Shown here one piece after another: positions 7,174 through 14,458 of a stretch of 16,135 nucleotides of DNA. The stretch is from positions 1 to 16,135 of the forward strand of contig CAKPGD010000026.1 of NCBI GenBank assembly GCA_934154515.1, in the 5' to 3' direction. The position numbers and the translations under genes were made by a program. This DNA is from an uncultured Clostridia bacterium (GTDB taxonomy: Bacteria > Bacillota > Clostridia > TANB77 > CAG-508). The number at the start of each line of letters is the position of its first letter. The first letter of the stretch is position 1. A model generated the notes under the pieces. The model was not told the origin of the DNA. It worked only from the letters and a program-made list of their open reading frames with translations, and did not search any database.

Positions 7174-7202
7174 TTTATACTACAATTATTATGTTTTTTC
7201 AA
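7174..7202 (-). promoter_or_regulatory. Promoter of the 82-residue protein gene
   Basis: TTGAAA (7197-7202), a 17-nt spacer and TATAAA (7174-7179, within TATAAAAT) lie about 40 nt upstream of the start codon. Confidence 0.7.
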
Positions 7203-7220
7203 TACATTTTTTAAAATGTA
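7203..7220. promoter_or_regulatory. Palindrome directly upstream of the -35 box, operator candidate
   Basis: TACATTTT, TT, AAAATGTA gives 8-bp perfect arms around 2 nt, immediately next to the -35 box of the 82-residue protein gene. The position suits an activator or repressor site. AT-rich palindromes also arise by chance in this base composition. Confidence 0.4.
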
Positions 7221-7267
7221 AAGAAAGTGTAAAATAGTAATTTTTTTGTAACAATAATTATTTTCTA

Positions 7268-7385
7268 CATTTGTTATTTTTGTTTATTATTTTTGTTTAT
7301 TTTTTTATTTATTGTTTACTGTTTATTATTTGTTTGTTTTTCATTTTTTCTACTATTATCTTTATTATTTACCTTTCAAAATTTT
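7268..7385. repeat. Degenerate AT-rich repeats downstream of spoVT
   Basis: The plus strand repeats TTTATTATTTTTG-like 13-mers (clearest at 7283-7295), then decays to T-rich sequence with TTTATT and TTTACT words. The motif differs by one base from the 13-mer at 6772-6833 on the other side of the 82-residue protein gene. I see no clear terminator for spoVT here. Confidence 0.45.
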
Positions 7386-7937
7386 CTAAATTTCCATTTG
7401 TGCTCCTAAAAAGCTTGCTGCAGATTGAACAACTTTCTTTTCTACATCACTCATTTTTGTTTTCTCGTCTTTAGACAATAATATTACAGTTCCTATTGCA
7501 TCCCCATCTGATATTATTGGATAAACTACTTGTGAATTATTCTTTTTTCCATCCGTATTTTTAGTTATTGGAAGTGCTACATCATTATTTTCTTTGCTTA
7601 CATATACTTCTTTATCATCCATTATTCTTTCAATATCTTTACTTATACTTTGTTCTAAATATTCTTTTTTAGATCCTCCAGATACTGCAATTACTGTATC
7701 TTTGTCTGTTATACATGCTATGTGCCCTGTTGTTTTCGCAAGTGTTTCTGCATATTCTGTTGCAAATTCAGAAAGTTCTCCTATAGGTGAATATTTTTTT
7801 AATATTACTTGCCCTTCTCTATCTGTGAATATTTCTAATGGATCTCCTTCCTTTATTCTTAATGTTCTTCTAATTTCTTTTGGAATTACTATTCTTCCTA
7901 AATCATCTATTCTTCTTACAACTCCTGTTGCTTTCAA
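7386..7937 (-). CDS. spoVT: Stage V sporulation transcription factor SpoVT (AbrB N-domain plus GAF domain)
   Basis: SpoVT modulates late forespore (sigma-G) gene expression. The N-terminal swapped-hairpin AbrB domain is almost identical to Bacillus SpoVT (MKATGVVRRIDDLGRIVIPKEIRRTLRI, written here in two parts: MKATGVVRRIDDLG then RIVIPKEIRRTLRI). The rest (about residues 55-183) is the GAF-like domain, with AVSGGSKKEYLEQSIS, GDAIGTVILLSKDE and the terminal AASFLGAQME. I start the protein at the TTG at 7935-7937: it lies 8 nt after AAGGAGG and gives the MKATG N-terminus known from Bacillus. The ATGs at 7956-7958 and 7953-7955 lie at or upstream of this ribosome-binding site and almost at the predicted transcription start. 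The result is 183 residues. Its presence indicates a spore-forming lineage. Regulation is probably by sigma-G and autoregulation (see promoter and palindrome). Confidence 0.93.
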   Translation of the reverse strand: MKATGVVRRIDDLGRIVIPKEIRRTLRIKEGDPLEIFTDREGQVILKKYSPIGELSEFATEYAETLAKTTGHIACITDKDTVIAVSGGSKKEYLEQSISKDIERIMDDKEVYVSKENNDVALPITKNTDGKKNNSQVVYPIISDGDAIGTVILLSKDEKTKMSDVEKKVVQSAASFLGAQMEI

Positions 7938-7954
7938 AATTTTTCCCTCCTTCA

Positions 7955-7979
7955 TCATAATTGTTTAATCTTATTATGA
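7955..7979. promoter_or_regulatory. Inverted repeat over the spoVT -10 box and start site, possible autoregulatory operator
   Basis: TCATAAT (7955-7961) and ATTATGA (7973-7979) are perfect 7-bp arms separated by 11 nt. The right arm coincides with the predicted sigma-G -10 box. SpoVT of Bacillus represses its own gene, so an operator here would be fitting; this is inference. Confidence 0.4.
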
Positions 7980-8001
7980 CAAAAGAGGGATTTTTTATGC
8001 A
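7972..8001 (-). promoter_or_regulatory. Sigma-G-like promoter of spoVT
   Basis: TGCATA (7996-8001), 17 nt, CATAATA (7972-7978) fits the Bacillus sigma-G pattern (GHATR in the -35 region, CATNHTA at -10). It overlaps the last codons of the KAP gene. The predicted start, near 7965, leaves about 28 nt to the TTG start codon. spoVT is a known sigma-G gene in Bacillus. Confidence 0.6.
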
Positions 8002-9947
8002 TTATTTTTGTATAAATCTAATATATTTTCCAGTCCTTTAGAAAAATCTTCCAGCATTACAATTTTTATGGTGCTTTCTTTACCATCTATATAATCGTCT
8101 GTAACTTGTTTTAATCTTTTGATATTTTTTATTTCCGGTTCTATTTCTTTCGTATATTTATGTGCTCTTTCTTCTAGCATTTCTTTTATTGTTACAATAT
8201 CTTCATTACTTGCACAAGATATTCTTTGGAACATTTGGAATACATCATAATACTTAAATATTGGAATTGACATAAATTCTTTTGCAAATTTATCGTAGAA
8301 TTGTTCCATTTTCATTGGAATATACTTAAACACTTCTTCTGCTTGTTCTTTATACATTTTGTCTTTTAATGCTTCATTTACATTTTCAAAGTATTTTAAT
8401 ATTTCTTCCATTTCTGGTCCAACTTCTTTTACTGATATTGTGTCTAATTCTTCTTCTACATTTGCACAATAAGTAGCATTTAATGAAGAAATGTTAAGTC
8501 CATTTATGAATATACTTTTTATTGTTTTTATATCATAATTTATTAAATTTTTCTTTATGAAATAGCTAAAATATGCAAATAGTTTTATTATTTCTATTGG
8601 TTGTATGTTGCCGTTTTTTACATCTTCAATTACTTCTTCTATTACTTTGTCAAACTGGTCATCTGAAATTTTCCAATATTCCTCTGTTAGAAGTCTCTTA
8701 TAGCCTGGAAGTTTATCTGTATCTACTGTATTTATTATTACTTCCATATTTTCTTTAAACACTCTCATATTAAATATACGCGTACGAACATAAATCTCTA
8801 TAAATTTAAAGAAACGGTATTCTGCTTTAAAATTGTAATAATAATTGTTATCGAATTCTTTTATATAAAATTGTCTATTATCCATAAATACTCTTGATGA
8901 TACAAGTATTGCTTTATAGTCTTCATTGCTATTAATATTTATAAACTTGTCTTTTGTTACTTTTCCTGCTTTTATTTCAAAAGATATAGCTATTGTAAAT
9001 ATTAACATTGTTTGCATTACTCTATGGTTTGTATTTGGATATGCCTTATTTACCATATCAAATATTTTTTTAAAGTCATTTAATGCATGTTTTAAAATTC
9101 TTAAGTTTCTTGTTCCACTTTTGTTAAATGTAGATATTATAAGATTTGTATTTTCTCTTAAAAATCTAATTAAATCTGGATATTTTTCATATCTCATTAA
9201 TATACCATTTATAATGTAATTAAATTCTGGTGCATATTCAAAAGTTTCACCTATTAACTTTTCTTTAATCCTTTCATAGTCATTTGCTTTATCAAAAACA
9301 TATTCTATTGTATCTTGTATTCTTTCTACCATTGGTTTATCTGTTTTTTTAGTTAAGCTTCCTTCTTTGTCTAAAAGATAAGTTGCTATAAAAGTTTTCA
9401 TTTCTAGATTACTATTTTTTAATTTTGTTGACAATTCTTTTTCATTACATATAATAATTGTTTTTATATGGTCATGTTCAACAAAGTTATTAATATAACC
9501 TAATATATCTATAACATCTACATTTGCTCGCTCTAAATCGTCAAAACATAGCACTTTGTCGTCTGTCGAAAAGAATTCTTTATAATCTATTTTATCTCCA
9601 TTTTGTGTTACTCCAAAAAAGTTTGCCATATCTAAACCTGTTTTAGCATATTCTGGAATTGTTATTTGACCATTATTTCCCATAAATTTTTTAAGGTTTT
9701 TGTCCATTAATTGTGTAGTTTCTATAAATATTTTTTTACTAATTTCTTCTAGGTTAGAAATTCCATATAAAGACATATATATTGTTTTATATCTTTTTCC
9801 GTTTAATTCCATACTTTCTATTTTATTACGTATTTTATGATTCCAAAAGTAAGTCTTACCGCTTCCCCATTCACCATTTATCATTATGGCATAGTCTGTA
9901 TAATCTGCTCTTATATAGTCTAATATGCTTTCTACTAAGTCTTCCAT
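7995..9947 (-). CDS. KAP-family P-loop NTPase, soluble type
   Basis: 650 residues. Walker A is GEWGSGKT (25-32), preceded by a hydrophobic strand (YAIMING). Walker B is KVLCFDDLERAN (131-142) with the paired acidic DD typical of KAP NTPases, followed by a sensor-like strand TIIICNEKE (163-171). Many KAP proteins carry transmembrane helices inserted between Walker A and B. None are visible here, so this is probably a cytoplasmic form. Residues about 200-650 are helical, rich in Lys/Glu and aromatics, and match no domain I recognise. The ribosome-binding site (AAAGGAGG) overlaps the comFC stop region, so the gene is translated in an operon with comFC. KAP NTPases turn up in phage-defence and plasmid-encoded systems. 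A defence role is an inference from family only; no nuclease or other effector domain is visible. Confidence 0.8.
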   Translation of the reverse strand: MEDLVESILDYIRADYTDYAIMINGEWGSGKTYFWNHKIRNKIESMELNGKRYKTIYMSLYGISNLEEISKKIFIETTQLMDKNLKKFMGNNGQITIPEYAKTGLDMANFFGVTQNGDKIDYKEFFSTDDKVLCFDDLERANVDVIDILGYINNFVEHDHIKTIIICNEKELSTKLKNSNLEMKTFIATYLLDKEGSLTKKTDKPMVERIQDTIEYVFDKANDYERIKEKLIGETFEYAPEFNYIINGILMRYEKYPDLIRFLRENTNLIISTFNKSGTRNLRILKHALNDFKKIFDMVNKAYPNTNHRVMQTMLIFTIAISFEIKAGKVTKDKFININSNEDYKAILVSSRVFMDNRQFYIKEFDNNYYYNFKAEYRFFKFIEIYVRTRIFNMRVFKENMEVIINTVDTDKLPGYKRLLTEEYWKISDDQFDKVIEEVIEDVKNGNIQPIEIIKLFAYFSYFIKKNLINYDIKTIKSIFINGLNISSLNATYCANVEEELDTISVKEVGPEMEEILKYFENVNEALKDKMYKEQAEEVFKYIPMKMEQFYDKFAKEFMSIPIFKYYDVFQMFQRISCASNEDIVTIKEMLEERAHKYTKEIEPEIKNIKRLKQVTDDYIDGKESTIKIVMLEDFSKGLENILDLYKNNA

Positions 9948-9958
9948 TTTTTCCTCCT

Positions 9959-10639
9959 TTAATCTTTTGCTATTGTTAATACTAAAACTTTACTTGCTCC
10001 ATTTTCTTTTAAAATTCTAGCACATTCTTCTACTGTACTTCCTGTTGTGTATATATCATCAAATAATATTACTTTTTTATTTATTATTTTTTGTCTATTT
10101 CTTATTTTATATACTTGTATTACGTTTTGTTTTCGTTCCTCTTTTGATAAAGAGCTTTGTGCTACTGTATTTTTTTCTTTTATTAAACATTTTGTAATTA
10201 TTTCCATATTTTCAAAGTTTTTTACAATATTTTTTACTATAATTTCACTTTGATTATATCCTCTTTCTCTTTTTCTTTTTTTATGTATTGGAACTGGAAT
10301 GATTATATCATACTTTTTTAAATTTCTACATATTTTTTCATTTTTTAATATAATTTTTTCAAAAAATTCACTTAAATATGCTTTATCTTTAAATTTATAA
10401 TCTAATATTATTTTTCTAATTTCTTTTTCATATTTAAAAAGATAAATATGTTCATTAAAACTTTTATTATTGCATTTTTCTATTTTACTTTCTTTTTTTA
10501 ACTTTTCTTTTAATTCTATTAAGCATTTATTACATATAATATCTCCATATTTATTACATAGTACACATTTTCTGGGATATAATATCTTAATAGTTTTTTC
10601 ATATAAAAAAATAGAGGCTTTTTTTATGGATTTTATCAT
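9959..10639 (-). CDS. comFC: ComFC-family phosphoribosyltransferase-like protein
   Basis: 226 residues. A four-cysteine zinc module lies near the N-terminus (C25-x2-C28 and C36-x2-C39, in RKCVLCNKYGDIICNKCL). Then come the family block IIPVPIHKKRKRERGYNQSE and the PRPP-binding loop VILFDDIYTTGST (190-202). ComFC and its E. coli homologue GntX take part in natural DNA uptake, probably in handling incoming single strands. ComFA and other com genes are not in the window, so competence itself cannot be inferred. The frame is open 19 codons further upstream, but AAAGGAG at 8 nt from the ATG at 10637-10639 makes that the likely start. The gene lies 43 nt after the coiled-coil gene and runs directly into the KAP gene. 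Confidence 0.92.
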   Translation of the reverse strand: MIKSIKKASIFLYEKTIKILYPRKCVLCNKYGDIICNKCLIELKEKLKKESKIEKCNNKSFNEHIYLFKYEKEIRKIILDYKFKDKAYLSEFFEKIILKNEKICRNLKKYDIIIPVPIHKKRKRERGYNQSEIIVKNIVKNFENMEIITKCLIKEKNTVAQSSLSKEERKQNVIQVYKIRNRQKIINKKVILFDDIYTTGSTVEECARILKENGASKVLVLTIAKD

Positions 10640-10682
10640 GGTATTTTCTCCTTTCAATTTAGCCCCTATTTTGTATGTAATT

Positions 10683-11447
10683 TTACTCTTTATCATCTGT
10701 TTTTCTTTTAAATACTAGTATATCACTCTTTTTGTTTTCATTTTTATATAAATCTTCTTTATATGTATTTTTATCTTTATAAAAATCTGATTCTAATCTA
10801 TCTAATTTATCACTTACTTGTCCAAGTTTTAATACAGTCACTCTTGCTATTTCTTTTGTATCTTCTTGTTCTTTTAGTATTTTTATAATATTATTGTTCA
10901 TCTTTAATTGTTCTTGTCTTATGATAACTTGATCTTCTTTTAAATTTCCTACATCTACTTGCAATATTTTCATGTTTTCTTGTAAGTTCTTTACATCGAC
11001 TTTTAATCCACCTACATCCTCTTGTAGTATTTCCACGTTTTCTTGTAGTTTTTCTTGTCCTTCTTGTAAGTTCTTTACATCAACTTTTAGTCCATCTACA
11101 TCCTCTTGTAGTATTTCCACGTTTTCTTGTAGTTTTACTTGTCCTTCTTGTAAGTTTTTTACATTAACCTTTAATCCGCCTACATCCTCTTGTAGTATTT
11201 CCACGTTTTCTTGTAGTTTTTCTTGTCCTTTTTGTAAGTTTTTTACATCAACCTTTAATCCGCCTACATCCTCTTGTAGATTTTTAATATCATTTTGCAT
11301 ATTGTCTTGTTTTTCTTCCATTCTGTTTTGCTTTTCTTCCATTTTATCCTGTTTTTCTTTCATTGCTTTTTGATCTTCTCTTATTGTAATTACCTCTGCT
11401 TTTACATCAGTCACAACATCTAATATTTGTTTTAGTACTTGTTCCAT
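10683..11447 (-). CDS. Repeat-built coiled-coil protein of unknown function
   Basis: 254 residues, almost wholly predicted coiled coil. After an N-terminal EQVLKQILDVVTDVKAEV helix, residues 30-50 contain short KMEEKQ heptads. Residues 57-140 are three full copies of a 28-residue unit (LQEDVGGLKVDVKNLQ then EGQEKLQENVEI), and 141-161 are a fourth copy lacking one 7-residue block. Hydrophobic residues fall at unit positions 1, 5, 8, 12, 15, 22 and 26, a regular a/d pattern with Q at 19, so 28 residues equal exactly four heptads. A second helical stretch (170-225) and a Lys-rich tail follow. There is no signal peptide or membrane segment. It is the first gene of the operon with comFC and the KAP NTPase. 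It probably forms a rod-like oligomer, but its partner is unknown. Confidence 0.85.
   Translation of the reverse strand: MEQVLKQILDVVTDVKAEVITIREDQKAMKEKQDKMEEKQNRMEEKQDNMQNDIKNLQEDVGGLKVDVKNLQKGQEKLQENVEILQEDVGGLKVNVKNLQEGQVKLQENVEILQEDVDGLKVDVKNLQEGQEKLQENVEILQEDVGGLKVDVKNLQENMKILQVDVGNLKEDQVIIRQEQLKMNNNIIKILKEQEDTKEIARVTVLKLGQVSDKLDRLESDFYKDKNTYKEDLYKNENKKSDILVFKRKTDDKE
10965..11279 (-). repeat. 84-bp in-frame tandem repeats inside the coiled-coil gene
   Basis: Three complete 84-bp units and a fourth of 63 bp (one heptad, 21 bp, missing) encode residues 57-161. The units are nearly identical at the DNA level, so they arose recently and can change number by recombination or slippage without breaking the frame. 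Confidence 0.9.
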
Positions 11448-11616
11448 ATTTCTTTCCTCCTTATAAAATATTAGCTATAAAATCATTCTATTAATTTATT
11501 CTTTTGTAATTTTAGAAGAATCACTATATTTTATAATACATCTATTTCTACATTTATTTTTTCTTATTACTTCTATTATTTTTACTTTATTTATTGCACT
11601 ATTATTATTATATTTT

Positions 11617-11661
11617 TATATCTACCTCCCTTCGGCAATTTTATTGCCCCTCGAAGATATA
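11617..11661. promoter_or_regulatory. 45-nt nested inverted repeat at the start of the coiled-coil operon transcript
   Basis: The outer arms TATATCT (11617-11623) and AGATATA (11655-11661) are perfect 7-bp complements. Inside are CTTC/GAAG and a core GGCAAT-AAA-ATTGCC (minus-strand sense). A GGGAGG follows on the minus strand, like a ribosome-binding site, but no ATG, GTG or TTG reading frame of useful length follows it. The structure overlaps the -10 box, so from the predicted promoter only the inner hairpin would be transcribed, at the extreme 5' end. It is the most GC-rich spot in this gap. The remainder of the leader (11462-11610) is A-rich with no structure I can name. Confidence 0.55.
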
Positions 11662-11687
11662 ATAATATAATTGAACTAATATGTCAA
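11659..11687 (-). promoter_or_regulatory. Promoter of the coiled-coil-comFC-KAP operon
   Basis: A perfect TTGACA (11682-11687), 17 nt and TATTAT (11659-11664) lie just after the recD2 stop. This leaves an unusually long leader of about 200 nt before the coiled-coil start codon, which has its own AAGGAGG. Confidence 0.7.
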
Positions 11688-11705
11688 TATTAATTTTTAG
11701 ATTTT

Positions 11706-13931
11706 TCAAAACATTTTTTCGTATTTTTGTAATTTATATGCTAAACCTGTATTTCTCTTTTTGGTATCTATATTTTTTATCATATAATCTATAACATTGC
11801 TATTTCCTATTACTATTAACATTTTCTTAGCTCTTGTCATTCCTGTATATAATAAATTTCTAGTAAGTAGCATTGGTGATGTTTGTGGTACTACCATTAT
11901 TACTACGTCGAATTCACTTCCTTGTGACTTATGTACTGTTATGCTATACGCATGTTCTATTTGGTCTAAATCCTGATACATGTAATCTGCAGTTTTATTG
12001 TCGTCAAATTTTATTGTTACTATTTTGTCATCATCATTTATTTTTATTATTGTTCCAAATTCTCCATTAAAAACACCCATTCCACTTTCATATTTAGGTT
12101 CTTGTCTCTCCCAAAATATATCATAGTTATTTTTTATTTGCATTACTCTATCATTTTCTCTGTATATTACATCTCCTACTTGTTTTTGTGCTAAATATTC
12201 TGTTTCTGGATTTAAATTTTGTTGTAATATTTTATTTAATTCTTTAGTTCCTAAAGTTCCTTTTTTGGTTGGTGATATTACTTGTATATTTTTAAAAAAG
12301 TCATAATTGCCATATTTTTTTAGTCTATCTTTGCAAAGCGTAACTATATTGTATAATATTTTATCTTGATTTGTTTCGTTTATATAAAAAAAGTCTTCAT
12401 TTAAATCATTTAACTTTTGCTCTTCTATTTCTTCTTTTTTTAGGAAATTCTCACCTTCATTTACTCTATGTGAATTTAAAATTATTTTACTTTTAGCAGC
12501 TTGTCTAAAAATTTTATTTAAGACTATCGTAGTTACTTTTCCAGAATCTATTAAGTCCTTTAATATACTTCCTGGTCCTACTGATGGAAGTTGGTCTACA
12601 TCACCTACTAATACTAATTTTGTTCCTTGATATAAAGCTTTTACTAAATAATTCATCAAAAATAAATCTACCATTGAAACTTCATCAACAATTACAATAT
12701 CTGCATCTAAAGGAGCTACATCGTTGTCTACACTAGCTATTTTTCCCTCTTCTTCAAATTTTCCTATTTCCAATAATCTATGTAGTGTTTTTGCTTCTTC
12801 TCCTGTTGTTTCTGTCATTCTCTTTGCAGCTCTACCTGTTGGTGCACAAAGCACTGGCTTTTTTCCATTATTTTTATATAATTCTATTATTGTTTTTATT
12901 ATTGTAGTTTTTCCTGTACCTGGGCCTCCTGTTATTATACACACATTATTTTTATTTACCGCTTCTATTGCTTCTTTTTGCTTTTCTGAAAGTTCTATAT
13001 TTGACATATCTTCTATCTTTTTTAATTCTACTTTTATGTTTTTTATTTTTTTAATATTAGGTGAATTTTTTAGTATTTCTATTTTATTTGCTATATTCTC
13101 TTCAGCTTTATAAAATGGTTCTAAATATACCCAATTTTCTTCTATTATTATTTCTTGATTTGCTTTTAATTCTATTATTCCTTCATTTATTTCTTCTTCT
13201 GATACTCCTAATAATTCTTTACAAAAAGTTATTAAGTTATCTTCTAATACAGTGCAATGCCCATTTAAGGTTGTACACGTTAAAGCATATTTTATTCCGC
13301 TTCTTATTCTTTTTTCATTATTATATGGTAATCCTATTTCTAATGCCATTTTATCTATTTTTTTGAAATCCACATTGTTAGCTACATCTATTAATATATA
13401 TGGGTTTGATTCTATTTCTTGTATTGCATTTGCTCCTAATTTTTTATATACATTTTTTGCATTTTGAATACCTATACCAAACTTTTCTAGGTATCCTACT
13501 ATTTGCCAGACTTCCCAGTTTTCTATAAATGAACTTGAAATTGCTTCCGCTTTTTCACTATTTATTCCTTTTATTCTTGTTAATCTCTCTGGCTCGAATT
13601 TTAATACATGAATAGTTTCTTCTCCAAATGTATCTATTATTTTTTTTGAAGTTGCAAGACCTACACCTTTTATTGTTCCATTTGCTAGATATCTTTCTAA
13701 TGCACCTAGAGTTTCTGGCATTAATTTTTCGAAAGTATCTACTTTGAATTGTTCTCCATAATCTTGGTGTGTCACTATTTTTCCAACTAATTTTAGAGTA
13801 TCTCCCACATTTATAAAAGGAAGATACCCTACTATTGTTATCTCTTCATCGCTTGTTTCAAATTCAGCTACTGTATAACTATTTATCTCATTTTGATATA
13901 TTATTTCTTTTACTTCACCTTTTAGTTCCAA
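11706..13931 (-). CDS. recD2: RecD2-type 5'-3' DNA helicase
   Basis: 741 residues, the size of RecD2 proteins that act without RecBC. The N-terminal OB-like region (1-70) is followed by helix-hairpin-helix-like segments (about 75-200, including GTIKGVGLATSKKI and LTRIKGINSEKA). The SF1B motor starts with GGPGTGKT (335-342) and continues with APTGRAAKRM (363-372), the Walker B region IVIVDEVSMVD (412-422), LVGDVDQLPSVGPG (441-454) and the C-terminal motor motif AYSITVHKSQGSEFD with LLYTGMTRAK. All expected motor motifs are intact. Translation starts at TTG (13929-13931), 9 nt after GAGGA, so expression may be moderate. It has its own promoter in the gap after the small membrane protein gene. 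The inferred role is replication-fork or recombination maintenance, from the family. Confidence 0.95.
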   Translation of the reverse strand: MELKGEVKEIIYQNEINSYTVAEFETSDEEITIVGYLPFINVGDTLKLVGKIVTHQDYGEQFKVDTFEKLMPETLGALERYLANGTIKGVGLATSKKIIDTFGEETIHVLKFEPERLTRIKGINSEKAEAISSSFIENWEVWQIVGYLEKFGIGIQNAKNVYKKLGANAIQEIESNPYILIDVANNVDFKKIDKMALEIGLPYNNEKRIRSGIKYALTCTTLNGHCTVLEDNLITFCKELLGVSEEEINEGIIELKANQEIIIEENWVYLEPFYKAEENIANKIEILKNSPNIKKIKNIKVELKKIEDMSNIELSEKQKEAIEAVNKNNVCIITGGPGTGKTTIIKTIIELYKNNGKKPVLCAPTGRAAKRMTETTGEEAKTLHRLLEIGKFEEEGKIASVDNDVAPLDADIVIVDEVSMVDLFLMNYLVKALYQGTKLVLVGDVDQLPSVGPGSILKDLIDSGKVTTIVLNKIFRQAAKSKIILNSHRVNEGENFLKKEEIEEQKLNDLNEDFFYINETNQDKILYNIVTLCKDRLKKYGNYDFFKNIQVISPTKKGTLGTKELNKILQQNLNPETEYLAQKQVGDVIYRENDRVMQIKNNYDIFWERQEPKYESGMGVFNGEFGTIIKINDDDKIVTIKFDDNKTADYMYQDLDQIEHAYSITVHKSQGSEFDVVIMVVPQTSPMLLTRNLLYTGMTRAKKMLIVIGNSNVIDYMIKNIDTKKRNTGLAYKLQKYEKMF

Positions 13932-13967
13932 TTTTAACTGTCCTCTTTTCGTTTTTTACTTTTTATT

Positions 13968-13996
13968 ATTCTATCAAAGCAAAAGTATTTTTTCAA
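13968..13996 (-). promoter_or_regulatory. Promoter of recD2
   Basis: TTGAAA (13991-13996), a 17-nt spacer and TAGAAT (13968-13973) lie about 37 nt upstream of the recD2 TTG start codon. Confidence 0.65.
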
Positions 13997-14045
13997 GCGA
14001 ACATAACTAATAAAATAGCTTTTAATTTCAATTACAATAAATTGT

Positions 14046-14402
14046 TTATTTTACATCTTTTATATTTTCTATAACATCTTTACATTCTTTCCAATTTGTT
14101 ATTTTTATTTCATTGTATTCTTTTTGGAGCCTATTTAATATATTTACAGTATCATCATTAGAATCTAAATCTGCTATTATTATATCTTTTATATTTTCTT
14201 CTTTTCCATAAATAATTCTAAACAAAAAATTTCTTAAAAAACCTTCTATTTTATTTGCTTGATTTTTTACTGCTACTATTATATAAATTCCGTCAGATTT
14301 TAAATTTGTATATGTATATATGTTTATTATAGTTTTAATAATTTCAAAAGCTCCATATAAAGCAAGCGTCCACAGTATACTATTTAATATAAAATCTCCC
14401 AT
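14046..14402 (-). CDS. Small membrane-anchored protein with a glycosyltransferase-2-like half fold
   Basis: 118 residues. An N-terminal hydrophobic stretch (about 4-31, FILNSILWTLALYGAFEIIK and following) is a likely single membrane anchor. The remaining ~85 residues alternate strands and helices: GIYIIVAVKNQANKIEG, then IKDIIIADLDSNDDTVNILNRL, then EIKITNWKECKDVIENI. The pattern 'V-K-N-Q ... D-L-D-S-N-D-D-T' looks like the start of a GT-A glycosyltransferase domain (V-V-x-N ... D-x-S-x-D-x-T), but the DXD and catalytic second half are missing. It is either a degenerate or non-catalytic homologue or a distinct small family. I think similar proteins occur next to yvcK in related Clostridia. 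GGAGGCAAGA precedes the ATG. It lies 56 nt after yvcK and is probably co-transcribed with it. Confidence 0.7.
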   Translation of the reverse strand: MGDFILNSILWTLALYGAFEIIKTIINIYTYTNLKSDGIYIIVAVKNQANKIEGFLRNFLFRIIYGKEENIKDIIIADLDSNDDTVNILNRLQKEYNEIKITNWKECKDVIENIKDVK

Positions 14403-14458
14403 ATTCTTGCCTCCTATAGCATATAATATGAGAGATTTTTTGTTTTGTTACATTACTA

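Noticed and set aside
10640..10696. Longer N-terminus for ComFC (19 extra codons)
   Set aside because: It overlaps the 3' end of the coiled-coil gene and lacks a ribosome-binding site, while the inner ATG has AAAGGAG at 8 nt and gives a normal ComFC length.
10965..11279. Regular repeats that might be a CRISPR array
   Set aside because: The units are contiguous, without unique spacers, are in frame and encode heptads; there are no cas genes.
10972..11373. Plus-strand open frame of 133 codons, Cys/Ser/Phe-rich and repetitive
   Set aside because: It is the antisense of the 84-bp repeats of the coiled-coil gene; the repeats keep any frame open. No ribosome-binding site or promoter supports it.
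11617..11661. Known riboswitch class (c-di-GMP, preQ1, fluoride) at the head of the coiled-coil operon
   Set aside because: I compared the remembered conserved cores and none fits; only simple nested pairing is visible, so no class is claimed.
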